A stretch of 64,000 nucleotides of DNA, taken from the NCBI GenBank assembly GCA_041552055.1, contig JBFELO010000007.1:1-64000 (forward strand), read 5' to 3'. The position numbers and the translations under genes are program-made. The notes under the pieces are model-generated. The model made no database searches, was not told the origin of the DNA, and saw nothing but the letters and a program-made list of their open reading frames with translations. The DNA is from JBFELO01 sp041552055 (GTDB taxonomy: Bacteria; Acidobacteriota; Thermoanaerobaculia; Thermoanaerobaculales; Sulfomarinibacteraceae). Below, in pieces: positions 44,475 through 53,762 of the stretch (within the stretch, counting starts at the first letter, position 1; each line of letters begins with the position of its first letter).

Positions 44475-46469
44475 CTACTGCGGCAGAATCGTCGTCGGAT
44501 CGCTGGTCACGCCGTCGAGGACCGAGCCGTAGCAGAAGAATCTCGCACCGGGGGTGCTGGAGCGGACATCCACGAAGCCCACGTCCACCGGTTGGTAGTC
44601 CAGGAAGATCCGACTGAACTGGTTGTTCGACCACGGCTGGAGATCCATGTTGCGGACCTCGAGCGAGGTCCCGTCGGCGGCAAACAGCTCGAGTCGGATC
44701 CGGATGGTCACGTTGACCCCGTTCTGGCAACCCACGTTGGCGCGGAAATTGTCGTTCTCGCTCATGAACATGATCCGCCGGGTCACGCCTTCGGGTGTCA
44801 TGTCGGCCACGGCGACGCCGGGGATGCTCTGACCGAAGGTCCCGCCGACCTCCTCCCCGGGCCTGTTGAAGGTCCGGCTCATCAGCAACGCGTCGGCGCT
44901 GTCGGCGACCACGCCGATGGCGCCGAGCGCTTCTTCGAGACCGAACAGGCTGCTGACCGCGTTTTCGTATCGCGCACTCATGTTGGGTTCGAGGCGGAAC
45001 GCCGAGGAGGTCAGGAAGGACGAGTTGTCCTCGCCGCGGGGGAGCCATACGAACTGGTAGTTCATGGCGGTCGTGCCGACGTTGTTGATCTCCACGTCGG
45101 TCTCGAAGAACGCGCCGGCCGCACCTCCCGCGAAGGCTGCGGCCGGGATGAAGTACTGATCCGTGATCGGGATCAGTTCTGCCACCCTCACGTCGACGGT
45201 CGTGCTCCCGGAACCGAACTCGTTGGTGGCGGTGAGCGTCACCGAGTAGACGCCGGCATCGGCGAATGTATAGCTGGGATTCTGCTCGTCGCTCGTCCCG
45301 ACGCCGTCGCCGAAGTCCCATGCCCACTCGGTGGGATCGTTGGCCGAGACATCGGTGAACTGGACGGCCTGACCCTTCCCGGGCGCCGCCGGACTGTAGG
45401 TGAACGCCGCCTCCGGCGGCTCGTCGGTGATGTAGTCCACGACGGTCACAACGGCGTCCGAGTCGTTGGAACTGTCTGGATCTGTGTCCGGGCTCGCCGC
45501 CGTCAGGAAGGCGGTGGAGACCATCAACAGGTCCTCGCTCTCCATGCCACCGAGCGATGCGGTGATCGACCCCTCCGAGTCGAGCTCGGTGATCAGGTCT
45601 TCACCGTCCTCGTAACTGATCATGATCACCGGGATGGTGACCAGGGACCCCTCGTCTCCGCCTCCCATCCCGAGGCTGTGGATGTTCTGTCCAGGGTTGC
45701 TGTTGACGATCACGACCCCCGACGCGCCGGCGTTCTCGGCGAAAAGCGCCTTGACGCCGAAGCCACACCCGCCCCGCCTGACCAGCGCGATGTTGCCGGC
45801 CGTGAACCCGTCCAGGGTATGGCATCCCATGTCGGAAGTATCGCCCTCGTCCGGAGTCGGGTCGTTGACGATCTCGAGCTCGGCGTTGGCAGGCGACATC
45901 GTGGAGAGCGGGCCGCCGAAACAGGTTGGTGGGGGGCCGCAGCTGTCGCACACCCCGTAGGTGTATTCGTAGATCCCAGCGAGTGACGGCGGCGAGTGAA
46001 GGACGAACGCGCCGACCGTCGGAAGCTCGGCCGGCAGGGGGATTTCGATCGAGAACTGGTTGTTGGTGTTCGCCGGCATGGCCGGCGCTTCGCTGCCGTT
46101 CTGGACGACGTTGACCAGCATGTGGTCGCAGGAGAACTCGTCCATCGCGACCGTCACCTGATTTCCGCCCGTGTCGCTGAAGGAGCCCTCGACGTCGCCG
46201 ATTTCTTCCGGCGACCAGTCGAGGAAGAGCCCCGAGGGCAGGCAGAGCCGGAGGCGTGCGTCGATGGCGTCGGTCGCACTGTTGTTGGTGTACGCGACGG
46301 TGTACTCGGCGGTCTGTCCCGGGTCGGCGATGGCCGGCGAGCTGACGATCGCGGTCTCGAGGTCGACCTCCGCCGCCAGGAGGACCGTCGGGCAGGTCAG
46401 CGCGACAACGAGAACGATGAGCATTGATGCGCGCAAGTTGGAGCAGGTGTGGCGACTCATCCGATTCAT
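44475..46469 (-). CDS. Large secreted protein with PA and PKD domains
   Basis: The product has 664 residues with a signal peptide (about 1-33). An early beta domain (TAEYTVAYTNNSATDAIDAR) is DUF11-like. Around residues 210-310 is a protease-associated domain (GNIALVRRGGCGFGVKA, AGASGVVIVNSNPGQN). Around residues 355-435 is a PKD domain (AAFTYSPAAP, WAWDFGDGVG, YTFADAGVYSVTLTATNEFG). The C-terminal 230 residues are unnamed. No peptidase motif is seen, so it is probably structural or adhesive. GGGAGGAATC precedes the ATG. Confidence 0.8.
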   Translation of the reverse strand: MNRMSRHTCSNLRASMLIVLVVALTCPTVLLAAEVDLETAIVSSPAIADPGQTAEYTVAYTNNSATDAIDARLRLCLPSGLFLDWSPEEIGDVEGSFSDTGGNQVTVAMDEFSCDHMLVNVVQNGSEAPAMPANTNNQFSIEIPLPAELPTVGAFVLHSPPSLAGIYEYTYGVCDSCGPPPTCFGGPLSTMSPANAELEIVNDPTPDEGDTSDMGCHTLDGFTAGNIALVRRGGCGFGVKALFAENAGASGVVIVNSNPGQNIHSLGMGGGDEGSLVTIPVIMISYEDGEDLITELDSEGSITASLGGMESEDLLMVSTAFLTAASPDTDPDSSNDSDAVVTVVDYITDEPPEAAFTYSPAAPGKGQAVQFTDVSANDPTEWAWDFGDGVGTSDEQNPSYTFADAGVYSVTLTATNEFGSGSTTVDVRVAELIPITDQYFIPAAAFAGGAAGAFFETDVEINNVGTTAMNYQFVWLPRGEDNSSFLTSSAFRLEPNMSARYENAVSSLFGLEEALGAIGVVADSADALLMSRTFNRPGEEVGGTFGQSIPGVAVADMTPEGVTRRIMFMSENDNFRANVGCQNGVNVTIRIRLELFAADGTSLEVRNMDLQPWSNNQFSRIFLDYQPVDVGFVDVRSSTPGARFFCYGSVLDGVTSDPTTILPQ

Positions 46470-46593
46470 GATTCCTCCCGAGGTTCTCGTGGTTGGGCAC
46501 CGTGGACCAGACCCTGGCGGAACCGGTCGCCGGCCGATGCTAGCACTCCGCGCACGCGGTCGGCATCCACCGCTGAACAGGCCGACGCGCGAT

Positions 46594-46609
46594 TGTGACT
46601 GAAGTCACC
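46594..46609. promoter_or_regulatory. CRP/FNR-family-like palindrome
   Basis: TGTGA-CTGAAG-TCACC fits the CRP consensus TGTGA-N6-TCACA at 9 of 10 positions. It lies about 125 bp upstream of the PA/PKD gene and 115 bp past the FmdB stop. No regulator of this type is in the window. Confidence 0.35.
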
Positions 46610-46723
46610 CTTGGGTGCAAGCAAAGAGGAATGGGCGAAATCCTCGCGGTTGGCAGAGGCTTCGAGATTGCAGAGATGACCGAGCTGCGATTGGGGCCGA
46701 ACCGGCCCCGATCCTCAGACCTT

Positions 46724-46918
46724 TCACGTCACTCCGGTGCTGCATCCGGCCTGGCTGACCGGAGCACCGCTCGAGCCGCTGGCGAAACAGGACAGCAACC
46801 GCTCGACGTGATCTCCGCTGCACTTCGGGCATGTGACTCCCTCGCTGGCGGCACCTATCCGTTGCAGGAGCTGGAAGGTGTGGTCGCAGTCGAGGCAGCG
46901 ATACTCGTATATCGGCAT
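46724..46918 (-). CDS. FmdB-family zinc-ribbon protein
   Basis: The product has 64 residues: MPIYEYRCLDCDHTFQLLQR then CPKCSGDHVERLLS, the two CxxC knuckles of the FmdB/CxxC_CXXC_SSSS family, with a Gly/Ser tail. Role unknown, although often co-regulated with metal or one-carbon genes. GGAGG lies 7 nt before the ATG at 46918. It follows the ArsR gene by 22 bp and is in the same operon. Confidence 0.85.
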   Translation of the reverse strand: MPIYEYRCLDCDHTFQLLQRIGAASEGVTCPKCSGDHVERLLSCFASGSSGAPVSQAGCSTGVT

Positions 46919-46940
46919 CACATCCTCCGAAGGTGGGGGG

Positions 46941-47300
46941 TCAGCGCTTGACCGTTTCGGCTTCTTCGATCTGCTTTCGGCCGTCGATGATGGTCTTGTG
47001 CTCGCGGTCGATGCGGAGCTCGAGCGAGTCACACACATTGCGGCAGATGGTGAAGACTCCCTCGTCGGTGATGTGGTAGAACACGTTGAGGCCGTCGCGT
47101 CGACTGTCGACCAGCCCGGCCCTCTTGAGGACCGACAGGTGCTTGGACACGTTGGCCTGGCTGCCGCCGACCACCTCCAGGATGTCGGAGACGCAGCGCT
47201 CGCCTTGATTGAGGCAGTGCAGGATCTTGAGCCTGGTCGGGTCGGCCATGGCCTTCAAGACCTCTGCGATGCGATGCAACAGTTCGTCAGAAGCGATCAC
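46941..47300 (-). CDS. ArsR-family transcriptional regulator
   Basis: The product has 119 residues, a winged helix with ADPTRLKILHCLNQGERCVSDI and the recognition helix SQANVSKHLSVLKRAGLV. The classical ELCVCDL arsenic site is not intact; one Cys (GERCVSDI) remains, with others at CLNQ and CRNVCDSL, so a metal or redox ligand is possible but unproven. It precedes the FmdB gene and has its own strong promoter with an inverted repeat in the spacer, suggesting autoregulation. Confidence 0.9.
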   Translation of the reverse strand: MIASDELLHRIAEVLKAMADPTRLKILHCLNQGERCVSDILEVVGGSQANVSKHLSVLKRAGLVDSRRDGLNVFYHITDEGVFTICRNVCDSLELRIDREHKTIIDGRKQIEEAETVKR

Positions 47301-47345
47301 ACAACCCCCTTCATGAAGAAAAGAGCAACCTCATCGTCACTTAGG

Positions 47346-47374
47346 AATATAATCGTTTGGCCCCGATTCGTCAA
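47346..47374 (-). promoter_or_regulatory. arsR-fmdB promoter with operator-like inverted repeat
   Basis: The minus strand has -35 TTGACG (47369-47374), a 17-nt spacer and -10 TATATT (47346-47351). An inverted repeat AATCG-N8-CGATT (47351-47368) fills the spacer, a position where a dimeric ArsR would block polymerase. Confidence 0.6.
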
Positions 47375-47471
47375 CGTGGTCGCAGTTTCGCACCGGTCAT
47401 TTTTCACGCAGTGCCCTCAAAACGAGCCGAGCTTGACCCAACTCGGACACGGCGCGACAATACACCCCCAC

Positions 47472-47557
47472 GCCGGAGTGGCGGAATGGCAGACGCAGCG
47501 GACTCAAAATCCGCCGAGGGCAACCTCGTAAGGGTTCGAATCCCTTCTCCGGCACCA
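47472..47557 (+). tRNA. tRNA-Leu (anticodon CAA)
   Basis: The acceptor arms GCCGGAG and CTCCGGC pair, followed by A and an encoded CCA. The anticodon loop is CT-CAA-AA on a GCGGA/TCCGC stem. The long variable arm GAGGGCAACCTC marks a class II tRNA, and the T arm reads AGGGTTCGAATCCCT. It decodes UUG. Confidence 0.95.
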
Positions 47558-47693
47558 CATGTGGGTTTACGTCGTCCCCCGCCCACCCAACCTACGACGC
47601 GACTCCCCGCCGCCAGCGAGTGACCGTAGGCCGTCCCCCGCCCTCGTCTCGACCCCCCCGGCCACGGCCACCAGTCGCTGCCGACGGGGAGTG

Positions 47694-47714
47694 CGAATCC
47701 CTTCTCCGGCACCA
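47694..47714 (+). repeat. Direct repeat of the tRNA-Leu 3' end
   Basis: Exactly 21 nt of the tRNA 3' end, from CGAATCCC through the CCA, are duplicated 157 bp downstream (original at 47537-47557). This is the pattern left by a tRNA-targeting integrase (attL/attR) or by a partial tRNA duplication. No integrase is in between. Confidence 0.8.
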
Positions 47715-47750
47715 GGCTTCGTTCTCGACCCCTGGGAGAGAACGAAGCCT
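47714..47750. terminator. Perfect 13-bp hairpin after the tRNA repeat
   Basis: AGGCTTCGTTCTC (47714-47726) pairs with 47738-47750 across an 11-nt loop. There is no T-run on the plus strand, so a terminator role is uncertain. The surrounding 47558-48196 has no supportable gene, only degenerate repeats such as the GCGAGTGACC and GCGAGTGGCC segments near 47616 and 47893. Confidence 0.4.
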
Positions 47751-48196
47751 GCCACGGCGTATAGCCCGCAGGGCGGAGCCGGGCTGCTCCCAAACGCCAG
47801 CGTGGGTTCGAGAACTACGCCCTGGCTGGCCCTTCCACCTGGGCGACAACTCCTCTTGAGCTGTCTCTCGCCGGGGTCGTCCTCTTTTCCCCGAGCGAGT
47901 GGCCCTAGGGCCGTCCACCCTCCCAATCCGGCCTCTCACCATTGTGTGAAGCGTCGCATCTCGACCGTTGACCTGGCGGTTGATTTGATACTGCGTCTCG
48001 AATCCTGGCATTTCGAAGACCGAGGCTGCATCTTGAATGTAACAACGAAAGGGACATCCTCAGAGGTACGGCGAGATTCGTTCAATCAGTCGTCGCCGTG
48101 GCGAACGGGAGTTTCATGGCGGAGACCTTCGTGACGCTGCGATTCGTGGCAAGTGACAAGAAAACAGACACCGAAATCCGCGTGAAGGAGGTAAGA

Positions 48197-48637
48197 ATGA
48201 AAGGAAAACGCGTCAGAAGTCCCGGACCAGCACCGCCGCTCGCGCTCGCCGTCCTCACGGCGGCGTTCGTTGCGCTGCTCGCGATCGCGTCGCTGCCGGC
48301 GCCAGCGGCGGACGGGCCGAGGCTGATCCTCGATCCCGACACGGTCGAGACCGGCGATTCGGTGACCGTCCACTGCATCGATTTCTGCGGAGAAGAGGAG
48401 TGCTCGACCATCAGCATCCAACTGGACGACCGTGTCGTTGTCGATGGGGTCGAGGTGCGTCGTGACGGCTACGCGCCGGTGAAGGTCGGTGCCCTCGCTC
48501 CTCCGGGGCGGCACACTGTCACCGCTGTCCAGGCGGAGGGTCACGATGGCGAGAGGGTCGAGGCCTTTGCCACGCTGACCATCGCCATCGGTGATCGCCA
48601 ACCGCCCCCGGAGGAGACCCCTCCGATTCCTCGCTGA
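48197..48637 (+). CDS. Secreted small protein, Ig-like
   Basis: The product has 146 residues: a long signal peptide ending LPAPAADG, then one beta-sandwich-like domain (LILDPDTVETGDSVTVHC, APPGRHTVTAVQAEG). Three Cys (HCIDFCGEEEC) may form disulfides. There is a textbook AAGGAGG 6 nt before the ATG. It is followed 28 bp later by the large Asp-box protein and is probably co-transcribed. Confidence 0.75.
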   Translation: MKGKRVRSPGPAPPLALAVLTAAFVALLAIASLPAPAADGPRLILDPDTVETGDSVTVHCIDFCGEEECSTISIQLDDRVVVDGVEVRRDGYAPVKVGALAPPGRHTVTAVQAEGHDGERVEAFATLTIAIGDRQPPPEETPPIPR

Positions 48638-48665
48638 GCTTTCAGGAAAGGAAAAGGAGAAAGAC

Positions 48666-51600
48666 ATGATTTGGCTAGCAACAGGGCAGTTCGGCCGGCT
48701 CCTCCTGAAGGTTTTCACGGTCCTGGCGGCAGTGTTCCTGCTGGCCATCGAGCCGGCGACCGCGCAGGTCGAGGTCTACGACTTCTATCCCGAAACCAAG
48801 TACGGCGGGCGGTCCGTCGCGGTCAGCGTGAATCCGTCCGACGCCTCCATCGCCATCGAGGCGGCTGAGGGCGGCGGGCTCTACATGACCAACGACGGCG
48901 GGCTCAACTGGAGCAGGGTTTGGTCGTTTCCCATGTTCCGCATGGAGGACGTGAGCTACGACCCCAACGACCCGAACATCATCTTCGCCACCACGTTTTT
49001 CGACGGGAGATCGACCACACAATCCGGAATCTGGCGCAGTCTGAACGGTGGGACGAGCTGGTCTCGGACCACCGCCTCGATGACGTGCACCGCAAACCAG
49101 ACCTATCGGCGCATCGGCATCGCGTCCGGCGCCGACGTGCACCAGAAGATCTTCGTGGCCAACGAGTGTGGCGTGGCCTACAGCAACGACTCGGGCGATA
49201 CCTGGACCAACACGGACCTCGTGACCGGGGGAAACCTTCACGTGTTCTGGGACGTCGCGGCTCGTCGCACGGGTCCGGACACGGTGACTGCCTACGCGTG
49301 CGGAGCCGGGGGCCTCTACCGCACGACTGTCACGGGAAGCGCCGCGCCGTCGTGGGAGCTCATCCACGGTCTCGGGTGGTTCGATGGCAACAACCCGCCA
49401 GACCCGTCGCTCTATTACCCAGTCGATAATCTGGTCTTTCCGTGCGGTCTCGCAATTTCACCGTTTGACGCCAACGTTGTCTTCCTCGCGGCGCTCAACT
49501 GCCCTTCGTCGGGAGGTTGCGGCGAGGACGAGTACAAGCATCGACTGTTCGAATACCACGTCGACGGATCCGGCTTCACATCGACGCGGCTGCCAGGACC
49601 GGACTCGCCGGGCAGGCCGACCTGGCTGGCCACCCGGCCGATCCCCTCGACCCAGGACTTCGACCTGATCTGGGGCAACGGTATCGCCACCCACTGGCAG
49701 CGCTGCCGCCATGATGGCGTTCTCGCCACGCTGGACTGTGTGGTGGCACCCGACCCAGACTGCTCGAACAACGTCGACGACGACGGCGATGGACAGATCA
49801 ACGAAGGGTGTCCCCCTGTCGGCAACCCCGAGAACGAAATAGACTCGCCCAGCGAATGCAAGAACAACGCGGACGACGACGGCGACGGCGCCGTCAACGA
49901 CGGCTGCGCCGTGATGGAGCGCCTGGACAGCGGGGCGCACGGCGACCCGAGCGGCATCGACTTCGATCCGGTGAGCGGTTGCCCGATCCTGGCGGCCAAC
50001 GACGGGGGAATCAGCCGCAGCACGGACTGCGGCGTCACCTGGGCCGACCGCAACGACGGCCGCAGGGCATTGCAGATCTACAACACGTTCGGGACGATGC
50101 GTGGCCTCGGGCCGACCGACACGGACCTGTACTTCGGCACTCAGGACAACTCGTGGTTCGCCTCATACGACGGGGGGGGGTGGGGACTCCACGGTTGCTG
50201 CGAGGGATACGGCGGGCAGGTCGACCGACGGACGCCTCCCGGGGGAGCATCCGCGATCCGCATGGTCTACCAGAGCGGCGCCTGGTTCGACCACTACAAC
50301 TATTCCCCGCGTGGGTTCGCGAATTTTGACGGCCGGATACCTTTCCCGCCGGCCGGGTTCGTCGCTCCGGGAGGTTGGGCCAAGTGGCCGCCGACGATGT
50401 TCGGCCATCAGCGGTGGGGGCTGATCAGTCACAACCAGGGATGCCCGCCGATCTTCCGGCTCTACATCATGCAGCCCGAATTCGGAACGCAGTGCGACAA
50501 CGACACCGACGATGACTTCGACGGGGCGGTCAACGACGGCTGCCCGCGCGAGGGCTTCTTTGAGGAGTTCGGCGCCGACTGCCACGACAACGTTGACAAC
50601 GACGGCGACGGCGTCGTCAACGACGGCTGCTCGCACATCTACAGCGCGGAGATCGGCTCGGAGTGCGCCAACAACGTCGACGACGACGGCGACGGAGTGG
50701 TCAACGACGGCTGTCAGGCGGTGGGCGACGCTGAGTTACTCGAAAGCGACTGCGCCAACAACGTCCTCAGCCAGTGCGTCAACGCGTCTGACGACGACGG
50801 CGATGGCGCGGTCAACGACGGCTGCCCGGAGGCTGGCGTGTGGGGACCGATGGGTCCCACCTTCGGTTATGACTGGCTGCAAGGGATGGCGGCGGCGGGC
50901 CCCGCCTCCTCGCCGACGTTTTACTTTGGTGTGGAAACCGCGAGCCGCGTCTACAAGCTGCGCAAGATCTTCGGCCCGTTCAACTCGAGTGCGACGCTGG
51001 CCGACGCGAGCGGGTCGGGAGCGGAAACCCTGGACCGAATCGAGCGCTACTGGGGGGCTCCTGGCACCTGGGAGAGCCCGCTGGTGTTCGGTGTGGACCC
51101 CTCGAATCCGAATCGACTGATCGCCGCTGACCACGGAACCAGGCAAATGAAGGCCTCCTCCGACGGTGGGGTCACCTGGCAGGTGGACACGGAGTTGACG
51201 GATCTGGTCGTCAACTCCGGCGAGTTCCATTGGGACGGCACACACGGCAGCCAGGCCTGGAATATCGACTTCGACCCGGACGACGGGCAGCGGATCCTGA
51301 TCGGCACGGAGCAGGCGGGGATCATCGCCACCGTCGACGACGGTGGGAAGTGGTTCAGGCTCAAGGACACCTTGAACCGTGTCCCGTTCGTCAACTCGTT
51401 CTTCTTCGACAACGACCATGACGTGATCTACGCGTCGTCATACGGCAGCGGCCTGTGGACGATCGAAATCACCAACATCCCGCCGGTGGCGCTGTGCCAG
51501 GACGTCACCGTTCCCACCGAGCCCGGCGTGTGCTACGCCGACGCGTCCATCGACGCAGGCTCGTACGATCCTGACGGCGGGCCGGTGACGCTGGAACAGG

Positions 51601-52034
51601 ATCCGCCCGGGCCCTATCCGCTCGGCGTGACCGACGTGACGTTGACCGTCACGGACGACTACGGCTACACGGACACCTGCACCGGGACCGTAACAGTCGT
51701 CGACCTGGAGCCCCCGCAGATCGACTGCGCCGCACCACCGACGATCATCCCGCCCGACGCACCGATCTCGTTCACGCCGATCGTCACCGACAACTGCGCC
51801 GTGGCCGAATCGGCGATCGAGGGCTACGACTGCTTCATGATCGCCGGGAACGGCAAGGTGATCGACAAGAAGGACTCGTGCGTCGTGGAGTTCACCGATG
51901 AAACGATCACGATCCTCGACTCTGGAGGCGTGGGCGACCACATCACCTGGACCGTGAGCGCAACGGACACCAGCGGCAACTCGACGACGGAGGCGTGCGA
52001 GGTGCTGGTAGTGAACCCGGGCAAGAAACCTTGA
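48666..52034 (+). CDS. Large secreted Asp-box / MopE-repeat / HYR protein
   Basis: The product has 1122 residues with a signal peptide. Asp-box repeats of the BNR/sialidase type (TNDGGLNWSR, SNDSGDTWTN, SSDGGVTWQ) suggest a beta-propeller. Six calcium-type C-x-N-x-x-D-D-D-x-D-G-x-x-N-D-G-C repeats of the MopE kind (for example CKNNADDDGDGAVNDGC) are inserted in or after it. A HYR-like domain follows (DVTVPTEPGVCYADASID) with a second related domain. No enzymatic residues are seen. AAGGAGA precedes the ATG. Six near-identical DNA repeats could recombine. Confidence 0.85.
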   Translation: MIWLATGQFGRLLLKVFTVLAAVFLLAIEPATAQVEVYDFYPETKYGGRSVAVSVNPSDASIAIEAAEGGGLYMTNDGGLNWSRVWSFPMFRMEDVSYDPNDPNIIFATTFFDGRSTTQSGIWRSLNGGTSWSRTTASMTCTANQTYRRIGIASGADVHQKIFVANECGVAYSNDSGDTWTNTDLVTGGNLHVFWDVAARRTGPDTVTAYACGAGGLYRTTVTGSAAPSWELIHGLGWFDGNNPPDPSLYYPVDNLVFPCGLAISPFDANVVFLAALNCPSSGGCGEDEYKHRLFEYHVDGSGFTSTRLPGPDSPGRPTWLATRPIPSTQDFDLIWGNGIATHWQRCRHDGVLATLDCVVAPDPDCSNNVDDDGDGQINEGCPPVGNPENEIDSPSECKNNADDDGDGAVNDGCAVMERLDSGAHGDPSGIDFDPVSGCPILAANDGGISRSTDCGVTWADRNDGRRALQIYNTFGTMRGLGPTDTDLYFGTQDNSWFASYDGGGWGLHGCCEGYGGQVDRRTPPGGASAIRMVYQSGAWFDHYNYSPRGFANFDGRIPFPPAGFVAPGGWAKWPPTMFGHQRWGLISHNQGCPPIFRLYIMQPEFGTQCDNDTDDDFDGAVNDGCPREGFFEEFGADCHDNVDNDGDGVVNDGCSHIYSAEIGSECANNVDDDGDGVVNDGCQAVGDAELLESDCANNVLSQCVNASDDDGDGAVNDGCPEAGVWGPMGPTFGYDWLQGMAAAGPASSPTFYFGVETASRVYKLRKIFGPFNSSATLADASGSGAETLDRIERYWGAPGTWESPLVFGVDPSNPNRLIAADHGTRQMKASSDGGVTWQVDTELTDLVVNSGEFHWDGTHGSQAWNIDFDPDDGQRILIGTEQAGIIATVDDGGKWFRLKDTLNRVPFVNSFFFDNDHDVIYASSYGSGLWTIEITNIPPVALCQDVTVPTEPGVCYADASIDAGSYDPDGGPVTLEQDPPGPYPLGVTDVTLTVTDDYGYTDTCTGTVTVVDLEPPQIDCAAPPTIIPPDAPISFTPIVTDNCAVAESAIEGYDCFMIAGNGKVIDKKDSCVVEFTDETITILDSGGVGDHITWTVSATDTSGNSTTEACEVLVVNPGKKP

Positions 52035-52075
52035 GCTTCTGACGCCGGTCCCCGCGCCGGCATTGGACTATTTCC

Positions 52076-52109
52076 GCGGGGCAGGGACGGTACATCGTCG
52101 CTGCCCCGC
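52076..52109 (+). terminator. Hairpin after the Asp-box/MopE gene
   Basis: GCGGGGCAG (52076-52084) pairs with CTGCCCCGC (52101-52109). There is no T-run, so this is weak as a terminator. The rest of the 280-bp gap shows only a possible TAGACT -10 at 52217. Confidence 0.35.
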
Positions 52110-52314
52110 CTCTCGCTGCCGGATGTGATGGGTACGTCTGACCCTTGCAGGCTTGGATTGCGTAGAACCGGCAAGCGGCGGCGTCCGGCTCGATCCGGTG
52201 TCTGCCTCCCGCGTGCTAGACTCGCGCAGCATCACAGAGGATCAGACAGGGCGTGCGCGTCGCCGAAGATCGGATGAGCTTTCGAAGTCGTCACCGGGGC
52301 GGAGGTAGGAGCCC

Positions 52315-53613
52315 ATGGACGAGCTGCGCAGCTGGGCCGGGAACGTGGTGTGGCGGCCGCGGGTGGTCCACCGGCCGATTGACGAGGATGAGGTCGTCGA
52401 GGTCGTGCAGCGGGTGGCCGAGGAGGGGGGACGACTCAAGCCGGTCGGCTCGGGGCTGTCGTGGTCGGACATCAACGAGGTCGAGGGTCAGCACCTGCTG
52501 CTGCTCGACCGGATGACGGGGATCGAGGTCCAGTCCGAGCGGAAACTCGTGCGCGTCGGCGGCGGCGCGGTGATGTGGGACATCCACAAGGCACTTGCCC
52601 AGCACGGCCTGGCGTTCGACAACATCGGCTCGATCGTCACCCAGACCGCGGCCGGCTACACCGGAACCGGGACCCACGGCAGCGGCACGGCGCTGCTGTC
52701 CACCGACATCGAGGCGATGCGCCTGGTCGATGGTGAGGGCCGCGTGCACGCCCTCGGCGCGACCGAGGAACCCGAACTGTTCTTGGCTGCGCGGGTACAC
52801 CTTGGCTGCCTCGGAGTAGTCACCGAGATCACGTTCCGTTGCACCGAGGCCTTCGACATCGAAGAGCGCCGGGAGATCGTGCCGTTCGATCGCGCGCTCG
52901 CCGACCTCGAGGATCTGCTGCGCGACAACGACTACGTGAAGCTGTGGTGGCTGCCGTACACCGACGTCATCCAGGCGTACCTGTTCAACCGCACCGATGC
53001 CCCGCGTACGCGCTTGACGCTGACTGAGCTCATGGAGGAGAAGGGGATGTCGACGTGGTCGTTCAGCGCGCTGCTGGCCATGACCCGCGCCTTCCCCCCG
53101 ATCACGTCGACCGTGACCAGGAGCCTGCAAAAGCTCTACTTCACGCCTCGGCGTAGGGTCAACCGCAGCGACCGCCTGTTCAACATCGGCAAGATGATCC
53201 CGATCCACAACGAGGCGGAGTACGCCGTGCCGCGGGAGCGCGCGGCCGAAGCGATCGACAGGGTGGCGAGGCTCGTCCGCTCCGCACCCCCCGAGTACCG
53301 GGTGAACTTTCCGGTGGAGGTGCGGTTCGTCCCCGCCGACGACATCTCGATGAGCCCGGCCTGCGGCCGTGACAGCTGCTACCTCGGCGCCTACGTCGCG
53401 AGTCGGAAGTGGACCGTGCCGTACCACCGCGACTTCGAGAACCTGATGCACGACTTCGCCGGCCGGCCCCACTGGGGCAAACTGTTCTCGCGCACCGCCG
53501 AGGACTTCGAGCGGCTGTACCCGCAGTACCACGCATTCAATGACCTCCGCCGGGAGCGGGACCCGCACGGGCTGTTCCGCAACGCCTTCGTCGACCGGGT
53601 CTTCGGCCTGTGA
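52315..53613 (+). CDS. FAD-dependent aldonolactone-oxidase-family protein
   Basis: The product has 432 residues. The FAD-binding PCMH half has PVGSGLSWSDINEV, VRVGGGAVMWDIHKAL and GYTGTGTHGSGTALLS. The C-terminal half has the family-typical RPHWGKLFSR and ends DPHGLFRNAFVDRVFG, as in L-gulono- or D-arabinono-1,4-lactone oxidases and alditol oxidases. It oxidises a sugar lactone or alditol with O2 or another acceptor; the exact substrate is unknown. No signal peptide. GGAGGTAGGAG precedes the ATG. Confidence 0.88.
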   Translation: MDELRSWAGNVVWRPRVVHRPIDEDEVVEVVQRVAEEGGRLKPVGSGLSWSDINEVEGQHLLLLDRMTGIEVQSERKLVRVGGGAVMWDIHKALAQHGLAFDNIGSIVTQTAAGYTGTGTHGSGTALLSTDIEAMRLVDGEGRVHALGATEEPELFLAARVHLGCLGVVTEITFRCTEAFDIEERREIVPFDRALADLEDLLRDNDYVKLWWLPYTDVIQAYLFNRTDAPRTRLTLTELMEEKGMSTWSFSALLAMTRAFPPITSTVTRSLQKLYFTPRRRVNRSDRLFNIGKMIPIHNEAEYAVPRERAAEAIDRVARLVRSAPPEYRVNFPVEVRFVPADDISMSPACGRDSCYLGAYVASRKWTVPYHRDFENLMHDFAGRPHWGKLFSRTAEDFERLYPQYHAFNDLRRERDPHGLFRNAFVDRVFGL

Positions 53614-53762
53614 CTTGACGACTGTCGTCGCATAAACCACTCTGTCTTCAAGAGCACAGGAATCTCAGTTTACGAACGCGACGCGATCTCGGCGTCGGGT
53701 TCGGGTGGGCAGTGCAGCAGCCGCCGTCCTCGACGCCCTCGCTCGCGGGCAAGGGGAGGCAC

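Noticed and set aside
47558..47713. A complete small integrated element between the tRNA repeats
   Set aside because: Only 136 bp lie between the repeats and contain no gene or recognisable ends; only the duplication itself is claimed.
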